NCBI GenBank assembly: GCA_036320915.1
Contig: JAXBDG010000002.1
Coordinates: 2,232,001-2,296,000, forward strand
Source of the DNA: Linnemannia elongata
Lineage: Eukaryota > Mortierellomycota > Mortierellomycetes > Mortierellales > Mortierellaceae
Reading direction: 5' to 3'
DNA length: 64,000 nt
Shown here in pieces: positions 35,141 through 46,724 of this stretch (positions within the stretch are counted from its first letter, which is position 1; each line of letters opens with the position of its first letter). The notes under the pieces are model-generated. The model was given only the letters and a program-made list of their open reading frames with translations. It was not told the DNA's origin and searched no databases. A program made the position numbers and the translations under genes.

Positions 35141-35178
35141 TGCCTGCTTTTATAATTGCCTGCTTTTATAATTGCCTG
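35141..35178 (+). repeat. Tandem repeat, 16-base unit
   Basis: The unit TGCCTGCTTTTATAAT is present twice back to back, followed by a partial third unit. Confidence 0.8.
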
Positions 35179-36746
35179 GTTGTTGTGACATATTGAGTAC
35201 TTACACAAAAACTGTTTTCAAATTTTCGCTCAACACAGTTATCGGTACACCTACCTTTCAGAGCAACGCTAGCAGGAGGTGACTCTGATCGTGGTGGATA
35301 TAACGCATCAAAGAAGAGGAAGACTACTAGCAAGTTATCCACCAGTAGGACCATTCGATATAACAAAATCACTACCCCAGGCTGGAAGACTTTGATATTG
35401 GCAAAGCATCTTATTTCTGTATAGCCGCTGCGTCTATCATAAACCTGTCTCTAAACTGTGCAACTTGAACGTTTGGTTTCGTACATTTTAAAGTACTGGC
35501 GACTACATCTGGTACTATCCCGCTGCCCTGCCTGGTATTAGGGAGGATATTCGCCAATCCATTTGCAACTCCAATTGAAGTGTCGAAAGGCCGAAGTTTT
35601 CCCAGCAAGGTTCGCCTGTGTATTGATCTTGGACGAGGTCGGTCGGACGCGAGTAGGGCTCGATCCCGAGCAGAGGTAGCCGACAATGACAAAGAGAATT
35701 AATAAAGTATATATCAATACCGATTCAAGATAGTACAGTGTTCCACTACGAAGGTAAAGGTGAAGAGGGATGGGTAGTCAAGACCAAGTGGAAGCTGCCA
35801 TTTTAAGCTAAGAATAGCCCTCTCGGCACCACAGCCTACCACCATTGCTCTCTCTTGTCATAAGAAGGGCGAGGGAGCAATGGCTATGGAGAAGAATGGC
35901 GACACTCTTCGTCTGTCATGGACGATCTGCGTTGTCTTCCTGATTCTTTCCAAAGGGCTTGGCACAACAAAAGCTATAGCGCCAGTCAAGGTGTGACCAA
36001 CTCTATAGTTTACTTCCACAAAGCTTCCAAGCGGTGTGACCAACAGCTCTGAGGGCAATGTCCAGTCTCAACAATCAAAGAACACGCGAAAAGGGGGAGG
36101 CAGCCAATTTAACCCTAAAGAAGAATGCAACTATAGGGACCGCGGTCCATCACCAATGGTTCTCTCATTGTCATTAGCGAAAGACCATGGCTATGGGAAG
36201 AACGGAGCTGTGCAGTATCAATGGAAACTGGGGCCCCTTGGTTCAACCCATGGAGCTCGGCTCAACACTCATGCAGCCCATGCAAGTCAGCGTGAACAGC
36301 GTGAATACCCTCCCGCACGATTATCTTCAGCGGACTGACCAAGTGCTCTAAAGAACCGCGTCATTCGCATCGGTGTGTTCTCTGGGTACAAACATCAGAC
36401 GTTACTTACCCTTGCATCCTGGACATGGATAAGGAACCTGGAGCTTTTCAAAGTCGCAAGCTCACAGAACAACTGGCGCTTAAAGTACGTCACCGAAGTG
36501 AGAAATCGTAACCTCTAGTTTAGGACGCGTTGGTTGGGTGACTGCGTTCTCCCTCCCTTGGACCTTCTCTCTTGTAAAGGACGCGCATCCCTTGAGACTT
36601 ACGCATGCCAACCTGAACACACGCTTCCTCTTTTCTTTCTCTATTCTCAGCTCTCGACTCTTTCTTCTCAACTACGACAACTCGCCCGCCACCAAAAACC
36701 AGCAACTATAACTTACCGACTCATCAGCACATAAGAACTCTACACA
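35179..36746. other. Decayed intergenic sequence upstream of UMP1
   Basis: Contains a 93-codon minus frame at 35411-35692 of ordinary composition but no recognised motif (possible relic). It also contains a diverged direct repeat of about 55 bases (35841-35905 against 36153-36210; both contain an ACCATTGCTCTC-like block and ATGGCTATGG). The last 150 bases are C/T-rich promoter-like sequence for UMP1. No gene is asserted. Confidence 0.4.
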
Positions 36747-38080
36747 ATGGTAATACACGCGCAGCCAGACTAGACGTCAAGGAGGAGCTCTTTGTGTCAT
36801 GCACAAATGCACTGTCGCGGCTCGGCGTGCAGGAACCCTGAGCAGGACAGGGATGTTACAGGACAAAGCCATGAAAGTCTACCCAGGCAACCAAGACACA
36901 TGGCACCTTCTTTCTCAGGACGTACTTTATACCAAGGTTACCCGCCAACCTTGCCACCCTTTACCAACGTCACACTCAGCAACTACAAAAACGTCAACGT
37001 CCAGCACAACGTAACCAACCTTCTAATACCAACACTCGCCTAACCAATCGACTACAATCTTTCGAAACGCTTCTCCTTTAATAGTCTCTGCGTCTCGCCC
37101 CTTCAAGCAAAGCATCGTCGGCCGGCTCGGCCTCGGTCCTGGACACTTCCAACTCGTACGGTCTCCACGATACCATGCGCTTTGGTATGCGCCAAATTGC
37201 CTCTGAAGTCTCTTCCAAGCACCCCCTCGAGAACCGTCTCGCCGAGGTAACCTTTTCTTGTTCGTGGTGCTTTCCCTGCTACCATCATTAGGATGAATAT
37301 GAGCCATCATTTATATAAGCCTTCTCTTTCGTTTGTCCACTTACTTACATTATACCTAACCTACCTTACATTTCTTAACGTACAAAATAGTGGGATAACA
37401 CACAAATGGAGCTGAAGATGAACATGGCGAGGAACATGTACGGAATGCATGCGCCCATCAAGATGGCCATGGAGCGGTCGCTTGTTATCCAGGCCAGAGG
37501 CCCTTCCATGCTCCCTCAGCGCTCAAATCTTGGTTTGGATATCTTGGCTGGCAAGGATGAGTCTATCGACTTTGAGGATTTCTTGAACGGTATGCAAGGG
37601 CTTTTGCCTTTTTGTGTTCACTTTCTTTGGGGGCAACGGGCGAGGCAGCAGTGAAACGACATACCTATCAGGATCGAAAAACCGACACAATTGATCGATC
37701 TCAATAGCCGACAGGACAGAATCAAGACTGGCGACTGAACTCTGGAACTGATTGAGGGTGTGGTCATTCAGGATGCGGGGAAGTCTTTATGGAGTGGTTG
37801 ACGAAGAAAACTGTGATTCGGAGTTGTTGTTGTTATCAGGAAGTTCATGCAAGGCTTCAACGGAGTTGCTCTGGAAGAATTAGACATCAGGAACGCGGCA
37901 GGGAGCGAGATGCAGACAACAAAGCCGGGGATCCGACTGGCATGTGTACATGTTTCGCTTGATCAATGCCTAACATACTCTTATCCTTGCTTCAACTGAC
38001 GTTACTTAGTCCCCGAGATGTCGACGGATATGGTTGATGTCCATGTTGTCATGGAGCGCCAGCTCGGTATCCGCGCATAA
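36747..38080 (+). CDS. UMP1: Proteasome maturation factor UMP1
   Basis: Four exons: 36747-36749, 37085-37246, 37391-37589 and 38010-38080, for 144 residues, the usual family length. Exon 1 contributes only the ATG. The protein then reads S-L-R-L-A-P-S, S-Y-G-L-H-D-T-M-R-F-G, E-V-S-S-K-H-P-L-E-N-R-L, M-Y-G-M-H-A-P-I-K-M-A-M-E, S-N-L-G-L-D-I-L-A-G-K-D-E-S-I-D-F-E-D-F-L, V-H-V-V-M-E-R-Q-L-G: the full UMP1/POMP signature. UMP1 is a chaperone of 20S proteasome assembly, trapped in the nascent particle and degraded as its first substrate. Intron 3 is long (420 bases). The alternative of reading on past the ATG at 36747 gives unconserved sequence, so the ATG-only exon is preferred. Confidence 0.9.
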
Positions 38081-38417
38081 ACGCGACTGAACAGGAGAAC
38101 TGTAACAACAGCAAGTAGATATCAAACACAGGAACAAAAATATGAGATCTTGACTCAGGACAAAACAATGCGCAATAAATATGGCGAGGAAGGCCTTTGT
38201 CGTTCAAGATCAAAGGAAGGTCGCACATGGAATTATGGGGTTATCGACTGGGCTTTTATTATGCCATTACTGGGAAGAGGTTGAACATTCGTATTGTTCG
38301 TATACTTTTAATTAGTGGGACAGAGCGATCTATACTATAGGACAATATGGTATCTTTTTGTTGTGCGACAAAAGAGAAAGACAAAGAGGATATGGAAAGG
38401 AGAACGGTAGCGTCTCC

Positions 38418-40950
38418 TTAAACGGCGGCCGACTTGGCGGCGGCAGCCAACTCATCCTGATACCTCTTCGAGGGCTTTGTTGGCAGCACAGGGCAAGTGC
38501 CGCGCTCAGGTGGAGGGGGAAGGAAGTTGACAATCGGTCTATAAGCGGCCGCCTTGATGGTATCCTTGTGCAACATCGATTCAGGCAAATACCCAAAGAC
38601 AATGTTTCTCAACAGACGTTCATGCCAAGTCTGACCGTAGATGACCTTTGCCATTGTCTTGGAGAGGTCGAATTGATGCTTGACGTGGGGGTAGCGTTGG
38701 GCTTTGAAGTCTTTGAATGCTGAGGCAATGTTTTCATCGGATGCATCGAGGGCGATTTCGTAGAGGCAGTTTGCGAGGATGACTGCGTCTTGCATTGCGT
38801 TGACTGCTCCTTGGCCTGCACTTGGCAGCATCTATTTCCATAGTTTTTATGGAGGTGGGAGGATAGGTTGGTGTTTTTTTTGTTATTAGTGGTGCCGTTC
38901 TTTCTTGTTCTTTTTTTTTTTTGTTTTGCTCTTGGGAAACGCGGGTGGCAGACAAATTGTGTGAAAGAAAATCAAGGTTATGAAGTGTTTGTCGTTGTCA
39001 GGAAGTCCAACGACAATTGTCTCAGTCCCCACTTTCCCTCTTCACCGTAAACCATTCTTATCCCACTTTAAGAAATATATCCCCACCCACCAAAACACAT
39101 ACACACTCACAAAAACAACCCAAAGGTACGTACCTTGTGAGCAGCGTCACCAATAAGGATAACCCTAGTATGATGCCAAGTCTCAAACATCTTCTCCTCC
39201 AAGAAAACACGCGAGATCCTCTCTCTGGGAGTCTTTTCAATGAACTGGCCTAAGGGTCCGTTAGGTGTAGGGAAGTCATGGATTTCCTTGATCATGTTCT
39301 CGTTGGATTCAGGACCCCATTCGGTGTTCCTGAAGGCCATGTCATCGGCCTCGGCAGAGGAGAGCTGCATTTGAACACCCCAGCAGATTCTCTTGCCTGG
39401 GACTGTAAATGTGCTCCACTGTTTGGTGTTTAGAGAGAGAGAGAGAGAAGGAGGAAGGATGGAATGGAAGGGTAAGTAAGCGAAACTTTGATGCGTTTGT
39501 TTACATCCTCTGTGGCAACATCAATAATATTATTGAGGCACATCTGCAACACAACACAAACAAAACAAACAATCAAACAGACAGACAGACAAACAGACAA
39601 ACAAACAAGCAGACCAGCAAAACAAAACAAAAGAAAAACGCAAAAACGCAAAAAGAAAAAGCTTACGGTGTAAGGTTTGCCCTTTCCAATGACAAAGTTA
39701 AACCTGGTAAAATCATCCTTCAACTCCTCATACGCATCCTCCTCCAATGGTTCCGTGGTGCCAACCATAGTCATATATCCTATCTTCAAGCCCTGGGTGT
39801 CCTTAAAGGGCAACTCCTTCTTCTCATTCAGCTGGCGATAGAGCGACTGGCGAACAGCAGAGTAAGCACCATCGGCACCGATAAGAATATCTCCAAGGTA
39901 GGAGCTGTTGTCTGAGCATTGGATCATGACTCCTCCCTCGGCGGGGTATTTGATTTGGAGGACCTTCTTCCCGAACTGGACCTTGTTGGGTGGGAGTTTT
40001 GAGAGGAGGAGCTCATAGAGGCGGGGACGGGAGAAGACAATGTAGTCGTATCCAACTCTGTTTTGTTTTGGTAATTGTTCAGTCGCGAAGGAGAAGAGAG
40101 GGAGAGGGGATGAAATAGGAATGCATGTCAGATTCAACGATGCGAATTAACCGGTATGGCAAATGCGTCCGTTAACATTCAAACCCCGTTGCAAGACGGA
40201 AAGAAAACGAGAGCTGAGCAAGAAAAACAACAAAGGATGGAAGAACCATAACAAAAACAACAATATCAACAACACTCAAGCGATCAACGAAAAAAAAAAA
40301 AAAGGATGAGAGGGGGGCGTACGTTTCTTTGATGCTATCGTTGCCGCGGTAAGCCATTTTCTTCATGTTCTCGCCATAGACATGCATTCCAGGGCTGGTG
40401 AAGCTGATGGCCATGAGCTCATCCAAAAGACCCAATTGCTCAAACACGGGGAGGATGTTGACATTCTATTTAGAAGAGTTTGCGCCAGAGTATTTGAAGG
40501 TTAGAAAGTGGGAGCAGGGGAAAAGCGCGGAAGTGGAAGAGAGAATGTCGGTTGCAATAGAGGGGCAGAGGTCGAATGTGCGTGTGTTCTCAATTGAAAA
40601 TGAGGGGAGAGAGACAGACGCCATACCAGGGACATGACAGCACCTATTCAAGAGCAGATCAAGGGAGATCGAGAATGCAGCAAAGGTGAGTACAAAGGGA
40701 TCAACTTTTCTGTTGCATGGTGTGTGGAGTAGAAGTATGTACTCTCATTGTACGACAAAGCGAAAATACGCATGAAGGAAAGAGAGTGCATTGAATTCAT
40801 ACCGAGCTGTTTTACAGTGGGTGCACGCTCAAAGATGTCGTAGGGGATGCCGGCACGGTCGAGAAGGATACCAAGAAAGATGCCTGCGATACCACCGCCG
40901 ACGATGATGCAGCGAGGTGGCGATTGGGGGGCGTATGCGTCTTCAGACAT
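38418..40950 (-). CDS. FAD-dependent monooxygenase (PHBH/UbiH-like fold)
   Basis: Six exons join in frame: 40950-40803, 40643-40627 (17 bases), 40465-40323, 40057-39667, 39418-39134 and 38831-38418, giving 465 residues. The FAD dinucleotide-binding motif is I-I-V-G-G-G-I-A-G at 15-23. The middle has I-L-I-G-A-D-G-A-Y-S-A-V-R, the DG motif of flavoprotein hydroxylases. The second FAD motif is V-I-L-I-G-D-A-A-H-K near 319-328, followed by P-S-A-G-Q-G. Family members hydroxylate aromatic or isoprenoid substrates with NAD(P)H; the substrate here is unknown and no biosynthetic cluster surrounds it. Intron 4 contains a possible 39-base cassette exon and CAGA/CAAA microsatellites. It converges on UMP1. 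Confidence 0.88.
40627..40643 (-). other. 17-base microexon of the FAD monooxygenase
   Basis: Flanked by AATAG acceptor and GTATGG donor on the minus strand. It supplies the end of a Gly codon plus A-V-M-S-L, bridging K-Q-L-G of exon 1 and N-V-N-I-L-P of exon 3. Without it the phase of exons 1 and 3 does not match. Confidence 0.75.
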
Positions 40951-41968
40951 GGTTATTTTCCTTGTTGGAATGGAAGAAGGATGAATGAGTGGAGAAAAGG
41001 TGAAGTGGGAAAGGGAATGGAATGAAGTTAATGAGATGGAGGAGGAGGAATGAGTGAAGGAAAGAGTTGGAGGAGAGAAGTAGAAAAGAAGAACAGGAAA
41101 GAGAGAGGAGGAAGGAAAGACGAAGGGGGCGGAGACAAGAGAAGGCGCAAAGAAAAGGTAAAATGGGAGCTGGCAGGGACAGACAGGGGATGTACAGTAC
41201 TGTAGAGGGGGAAAAGATGACAAAGTGGTGCAACGATGGATGGATGGGAGATGAGGTGAGCATATGAAGGGAAACAGGGTTCGATTACCATTGCATTGGA
41301 GCCATGGGAAGGAAAGAATAAAGAAGGTATTTTCACTCCCGTATTTCTTGATTGCTCTTGTTTAAAATGCTCACATCCTCAGCTTCCCACATTGCATTTC
41401 TCTCTCTCTCTCTCTCGCTCTCTCTCTCTCACTCTCTCTCACTCTCTGTCCCCTCCGTCTACTTGCCATGTTTCCTGTTTGTTTTTTGTCCAACAGATGG
41501 ATTAAACAACACCATGTCGACTTCCCGCAACAACCAAACGAACAAACATACACACACACAAAGGTAATACCAGCAGCGCAGTTACAAGGGTCACTGGTTT
41601 GGCGTTTTGTTGTCTCTCTGTTATGGCAAACAAGGGTCGCTTTTAATTAGCGGATGCTTCCCGTCTTCAACGAGAGCCACCATTACATCCCGAAAGATAG
41701 GAAACAAAGCAAAAAAAAAAAATCAAGAGTGTGAAAAAAGTGGAGACTGACGAAAAGGAGGGGGGAAGAATGAAATGAAAAAAAGAACAGACATTGTCAA
41801 CTCCGCATTAACGACAGAGAGGCTGAATCTCCTGCACATGGCAAAGTGGCTCCCTCTCCTTTCTCTCTTGTTTTTCTCGAAGGCAAGAAATTGATGAACA
41901 AACCTTCTTGATATCTTTGGAAAGCGATTAAAACAGGTTTGAACAGGGGCCACATTATTTCTTTCTTC

Positions 41969-42007
<39 letters not shown>

Positions 42008-42495
42008 CGGAAAAAGACCCCCTCCATGTCTTCCTATTGAACGTTCGGTAATGTCGGCTATTCGGCACTTCATCATCATCATCATCATTGTTGTTCTTGT
42101 TGTCAACCTACAAGGCACAGACCAATAACAAAATCAGTTCGCTGTCGATCACTTATTAGCATCACTACTAAATCACTGATATCACTGTTCAGATACCCAA
42201 GGATATCAGATATTCCTAGGACTCACTCACTCGCGCCTGAAAAACATTTCACAAATAACAAAGAGCATTGTTGTTCGTAGGTAGAAGAAGAGTTTTTTGT
42301 TCGAGGAAGCCAGGGACATCCCCCGACCTAGGGTTTTTTTATTGTTACAAGCGTGAGGGTTATGTACAAGAATAAAAGCACAAAAAAAAAAAAGAAAAAG
42401 AAAAAAAATGTCTTTTTGTTGTTGTTTTTTTTTATCTGTGTGCGCGACTGGTGTTTGTATACTTCAGAAAAAAAGAGAAGAAACAACTAGTAGAC
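40951..42495. other. Intergenic region between FAD monooxygenase and RPL10
   Basis: No gene seen. Purine-rich upstream leader of the monooxygenase, a (TC)n tract near 41399-41450, and a CAGA microsatellite at 41971-42006. The last 200 bases are the 3' flank of RPL10 with A/T runs. Confidence 0.5.
41971..42006 (+). repeat. GACA tetranucleotide microsatellite
   Basis: Nine tandem copies of GACA. Related CAGA/CAAA compound repeats occur at 39570-39620 and, inverted, at 31000-31050. Confidence 0.85.
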
Positions 42496-43152
42496 TTAAG
42501 CCTGGGCGCGGAGGGTCTTGGCAAAGTAGCTGGAGAGGGGACCCTTCTCGTTCAAGTACTTGACGTAGCATCCATCAGGCTGAAGACGACCGGCAGCGCG
42601 CTCAGTGACATAGTCCTCACGCGAAAGCTTGGTGAAACCCCACTTCTTGGAGACAATAATCTTTTGACGTCCTGCGAACTTGAACTTGGCACGACGGAGC
42701 GACTCGATGACGACAGCCTTGTTGACATCCTTGGTACGGATCGAGAAGATGACCTGTCCGATATCGACACGGGCAGCAGTGCCGTTGGGCTTACCGTAGG
42801 CACCACGCATACCGGTCTGGAGACGATCAGCACCGGCACAAGACAACATCTTGTTGATACGGAGAACGTGGAAGGGGTGGAGACGGACACGCATGTGGAA
42901 GGAGTCCTTGCCCGAGGTCTTGGAGATGTACTTGTTGGCGCAGATACGACCGGCCTCGAGGGCCTCGGACGAGATCTGCTGCTTTTCGTCGCAGAGGAGG
43001 TGGACGCAGAGAGGGAACTCGTCAACTCCAGCCTTCTTACGACCGAGGTCATAGATGCGGATCTTGGGGTCAGGAACTCCACGGCAGAAACGAGACTTGG
43101 GGTAAGCTTTGTTCTTTTGGTATCTGTAGCAGCGAGCAGGACGGCGACCCAT
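42496..43152 (-). CDS. RPL10: 60S ribosomal protein L10 (uL16)
   Basis: Single-exon protein of 218 residues, full length for the family, starting [11 protein letters not shown]. Highly conserved blocks include [38 protein letters not shown], and V-I-F-S-I-R-T-K. It is a late-joining large-subunit protein near the peptidyl-transferase centre, needed for subunit joining. Codon use is strongly biased, as expected for a highly expressed gene. It shares a 534-base divergent upstream region with OTU1. Confidence 0.97.
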   Translation of the reverse strand: MGRRPARCYRYQKNKAYPKSRFCRGVPDPKIRIYDLGRKKAGVDEFPLCVHLLCDEKQQISSEALEAGRICANKYISKTSGKDSFHMRVRLHPFHVLRINKMLSCAGADRLQTGMRGAYGKPNGTAARVDIGQVIFSIRTKDVNKAVVIESLRRAKFKFAGRQKIIVSKKWGFTKLSREDYVTERAAGRLQPDGCYVKYLNEKGPLSSYFAKTLRAQA

Positions 43153-43613
43153 TGTTGTAGTTGTTTGTTGGTTGTTGAGTGTGGGAGAAGGAGGGTTTTT
43201 GTCGGTGGGGAGGTTTGATGAACAGAGAAGAGGCGATGAACAAAAGTTGTTGATGAATGAATGCAAGAGAGGAGGAGGGCGTTAAAAGTGTGAAGAGACA
43301 AGACTGCGGCCAGGGCGCTTCTCTTTTATCATTTTCTGGTACATTATTCAGCAGTGCAGTTTCAAGGTGCATTAGTAAGAAAGAGAGAGCAGTCACATGG
43401 TGTCAGTCAGGTGACATCGGTACTTGTGCGACCCTCCCACGTCAAAGAAATGAAGGAGAAAGGGAAGAAGGAAGGGGAAGGAAGAGGAGAGGGCGAACAC
43501 GGACAGGCGACGCACGCTGAAAGAAAAAGAGTTGTCCGACTGACGTGTGGGGTGGGAGGAAGGAGGAGAAGAGAAAGGCACAACGCTCGCCATCTTCCTT
43601 CTTTTCATTTACA

Positions 43614-43644
<31 letters not shown>

Positions 43645-43686
43645 CATCTCCATTCAAACACTTCACACCTCTCCATAATAAAAACC
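43153..43686. promoter_or_regulatory. Divergent promoter region of RPL10 and OTU1
   Basis: 534 bases between the two start codons. Contains a (CA)n microsatellite at about 43617-43644 close to OTU1 and C/T-rich leader sequence on the RPL10 side. Individual elements could not be assigned. Confidence 0.5.
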
Positions 43687-46240
43687 ATGAGACTCCGCAT
43701 CAGACATAAGGAAGGAATCGCTACTCTCACCACCCTGACCGAACAGTCGACACTTTTAGACCTTCACGTAAAGTTTACTTTTTGTGGGCATCAAGCCTGG
43801 TTCCCTACTTGACGTCATGGAACCATCCAGCTACTTACTCATAATAAGCTTGTTCTTTCTTCAATGAATACAGAATGCCATTGCCAGTGAGATTAAGGCA
43901 CCCGTCGCAAGACTAGAGCGTAAGACAACCCGCCTCTCCGATCTAAGGACAAGCGGCGGTTTCTATTTTCTATGATCACCGATTTGGGCGCAATGCCGTA
44001 CGACATTTTGAGGCTGTGCATTATTTTTTCTTCCTCCCACCTGCGACCCTGCTAAAACCACATTCCTGCATTGATTCTTGGGTGGTTTATAGTGAAGTTT
44101 GGATACCCTCCAAAGTTGCTCACCATCAACGAATCTACAGCTGGATCCACCCTCGCTAGTTTGGGCGTCAAGGACGGCGAACAGATCTTGACTTCAGAGA
44201 AACCCGAGGGCTCTCCTACAACTTACGCATTTGGTTCAATTACTACTACAACAACAACATCGACTCCCGCTCCTGTGCCTATTACAACTACAGCTACTGC
44301 GGCGGTTACCCCAGCAACATCCGCGTTTGGCGCCAACGGTAGTGGCAGTAGTTTTGGAGCATTCGGTTCACGACCTGTTGTGCAGGCTTCACAGCCTCAA
44401 CAGACGACCGCATCGAGTTCTAGCCTCTCGGCATTCCAGGCGGCGGCAGCTCGACCTACCACGAATGCATTTGGTGGCCCGTCGACTGTTGACACTTCCT
44501 ACACACCCAAAGCAGTAACAGCACCAACCGCTACCTCTATAACCAAGGGTGGCATTGAGAGCGTTCGGATTCGTGATCAAGGCCTGCTCGTTCTCAGAGT
44601 AAGCAAATGTGTCGCCTTGTTTGTTCTCCAGGTCCCAAATGTATCTTTTTTGCCTATATAATCTAAAATGCGCCTTTGCTGATTCTCTTCTCTCTCTCCC
44701 CCTTTTTTTTCTGCACGACGTGCAGGAAGTAGAGGACGACAACAGTTGTCTATTCAATGCGATTGCGTACACATTGGATCCATCGATGAAGAGTAATGTC
44801 CAGGGACTCCGTCAGATCGTGGCCAAGACCATCGATGCTAATCCCGATGCATACCCTGATATCGTCCTTGGGTACGTACTCTTTTTCTTTTGTTGATGCA
44901 TAATACTGCGGGTGACGACGCGTCCAGGGCAACATTATGATCGAGAACAGCCTAGAACGATGTAATTGACTTGTCTAAAATGTTTACGCCTTTCTCGCTT
45001 TCTTCTTTTTTTGCATCGTATTTGGGAGCATAGACGTCCTAGGAAGGAGTACTGCGAGTGGATTAAGAAGGAGAACAGTTGGGGTGGCGCGATTGGTAAG
45101 TCGGCAAGGTGACAGGGTCACATCTTTTTGATGAGAAAAAGGGCCGCAGTACATTTCAGAAACCTTGTAACAAAAAAAAAAAAAATAGTAGAACACTAAG
45201 TAGGAGTTCTTTGCTTACTAACCCTTGATCATCTTCCGATCTTTCTATCGATCGGGACTTTCACCTCACCTTCCTGGCTCTTCTAGAATTGGCGATCTTT
45301 TCTGATCACTACAAGATTGGTAAGAGTGGGATATAGATGTTGAATGAAGATATGTTCAACGAGAGGATGGGGTTTGTAGCATCATGATCCCTGTACGCAC
45401 GAAAAAATTTCCGTACATGAAGGGAGCCAAGTTAACAGAAATGAATGTTGTTTCCTATGTGAAAATAGAAATCGATAGTATCGATGTCTCAACAACCAGA
45501 GTCGATCGCTTCGGTAAGTAGACCCTGTCCATGTCAAACTGACGAACAACAAAGACGAGCGAGTGAACAGAACCATAGCGACCTAGTAAACCTAACATCT
45601 TGCCACATATTTCAATTGTTACCATAGGCGAGGGTCAGTACAGTCAACGTGCTCTCGTGATGTACAGGTAAAACGCATGAGGTGATCGGTCCAGATTGCA
45701 TGCTTCTTTGGCTTTGAAAAGCGATCGAAGAGTTGAATGTGCTAACCGCCTTTTTCATTTTCTTAATATGCTTCTTATTCCCTCTCTTTCTCCCAGTGGT
45801 ATCCGTAAGTGTCAACAAGAAGACGTCCTCCTCGTCCTACCTCATCACTGTGAAAGGTCCAAACACACTCACAATTAATCTTATTCCCTCACCTCCCGAC
45901 TTTTTGTAAACAGATTACGATGCGGTGGCATTGACGCCTAGCCTCGACATCCCCCCAGAATGCGACCAGACTCAATTCGATACTTCCTCTGAGGATATTC
46001 TCACCGCAGGCATCCAGCTCGCCGCTAAACTGAAACAGGTAAAACCTCTTCACCAGCTCAAACACCCAGAATTTGTACATAAAAAAGCAGAGAAGGGCGT
46101 TCACGAGGAGGTGTGATAGAGAATTGGAGTACTGGGACCTTGGTATAGCCGAGGCGCCTTATCAGCGCTGGACCGTGGGAGTTTCCCCAACTATGTCGCA
46201 GTCAAACTTGAACGCTACTTTCATCATTTCCTAACCGGGT

Positions 46241-46280
<40 letters not shown>

Positions 46281-46518
46281 GCGTGGAATGTGTAGGCGCA
46301 CAAGTACACAGATCTGGCGACGTTCACGCTCCGGTGCTCAGTCTGCCAGATCGGACTCAAGGGCGAGAAGGATGCTCAGCAGCATGCCCAATCTACCATG
46401 CATACCTCCTTGTAAGTTTCTCACTTCTTTTCTCTAGTCGATTTAGAGTTTTTCAGAATCGGAGCTAACCGCCATTTTCCTTGTATGTTCTTCTTTTCAA
46501 AGTGAGGAATACCTGTAG
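43687..46518 (+). CDS. OTU1: Ubiquitin thioesterase OTU1 (YOD1 family)
   Basis: Twelve exons join in frame: 43687-43767, 43874-43919, 44093-44598, 44726-44871, 45034-45095, 45287-45319, 45469-45513, 45628-45667, 45797-45804 (8 bases), 45914-46038, 46296-46411 and 46503-46518, giving 407 residues. Order: an N-terminal UBX-like domain (M-R-L-R-I-R, F-G-Y-P-P-K), a Ser/Thr/Ala/Phe-Gly linker (about 85-190), then the OTU protease domain with D-D-N-S-C-L-F-N-A at 215-223 (Cys219) and G-I-H-Y-D-A (His323), and a C-terminal C2H2 finger (C378, C381, H394, H400). The Cys-His spacing fits YOD1. The enzyme trims ubiquitin chains on Cdc48/p97 clients, for example in ER-associated degradation. Many exons are very short. 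Converges on the GGA gene. Confidence 0.92.
45797..45804 (+). other. 8-base microexon of OTU1
   Basis: TGGTATCC between a TCCCAG acceptor and a GTAAGTG donor. It completes a Ser codon and encodes Gly-Ile plus the first base of catalytic His323. Skipping it would shift the frame and remove the conserved G-I-H-Y-D motif. Confidence 0.8.
46242..46276 (+). repeat. T35 homopolymer in OTU1 intron 10
   Basis: Uninterrupted T run ending about 20 bases before the acceptor at 46294-46295, so it may serve as an extreme polypyrimidine tract. Confidence 0.75.
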
Positions 46519-46724
46519 ACCAGGCCCTCGTCCCGCGAGAGACACGAACTAGTCGACTAGAAGCCATAGATGCCTCTCCTATTTCTTTATATCCAAATAC
46601 AACGCTTTTGTTTACTTTTTTTTTTTTTTTTTAATTCTAATTGAAAGAAGGCCCGCCACTTCTCAACAGCACACTCCTTTCTTCAACCACCTCTCGTCAC
46701 CAGCGCAAAACCCCCTCCATTTAT

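Noticed and set aside
35411..35692. 93-codon minus-strand frame
   Set aside because: Ordinary composition but no recognised motif, no neighbouring exons that fit; kept only as a possible relic in the interval description.
36680..36700. Sequence resembling a proteasome-associated control element upstream of UMP1
   Set aside because: Only GGTGGC of the GGTGGCAAA consensus is present, and the factor that binds it is not known outside ascomycete yeasts.
41971..42006. Regular repeat that might suggest a CRISPR-like array
   Set aside because: It is a simple GACA microsatellite with no spacers, in a eukaryotic genome.
42552..43301. 249-codon minus-strand frame overlapping RPL10
   Set aside because: It is the +1 frame of the highly expressed RPL10 gene; its Ser/Thr/Arg-rich composition is a by-product of that gene's biased codons.
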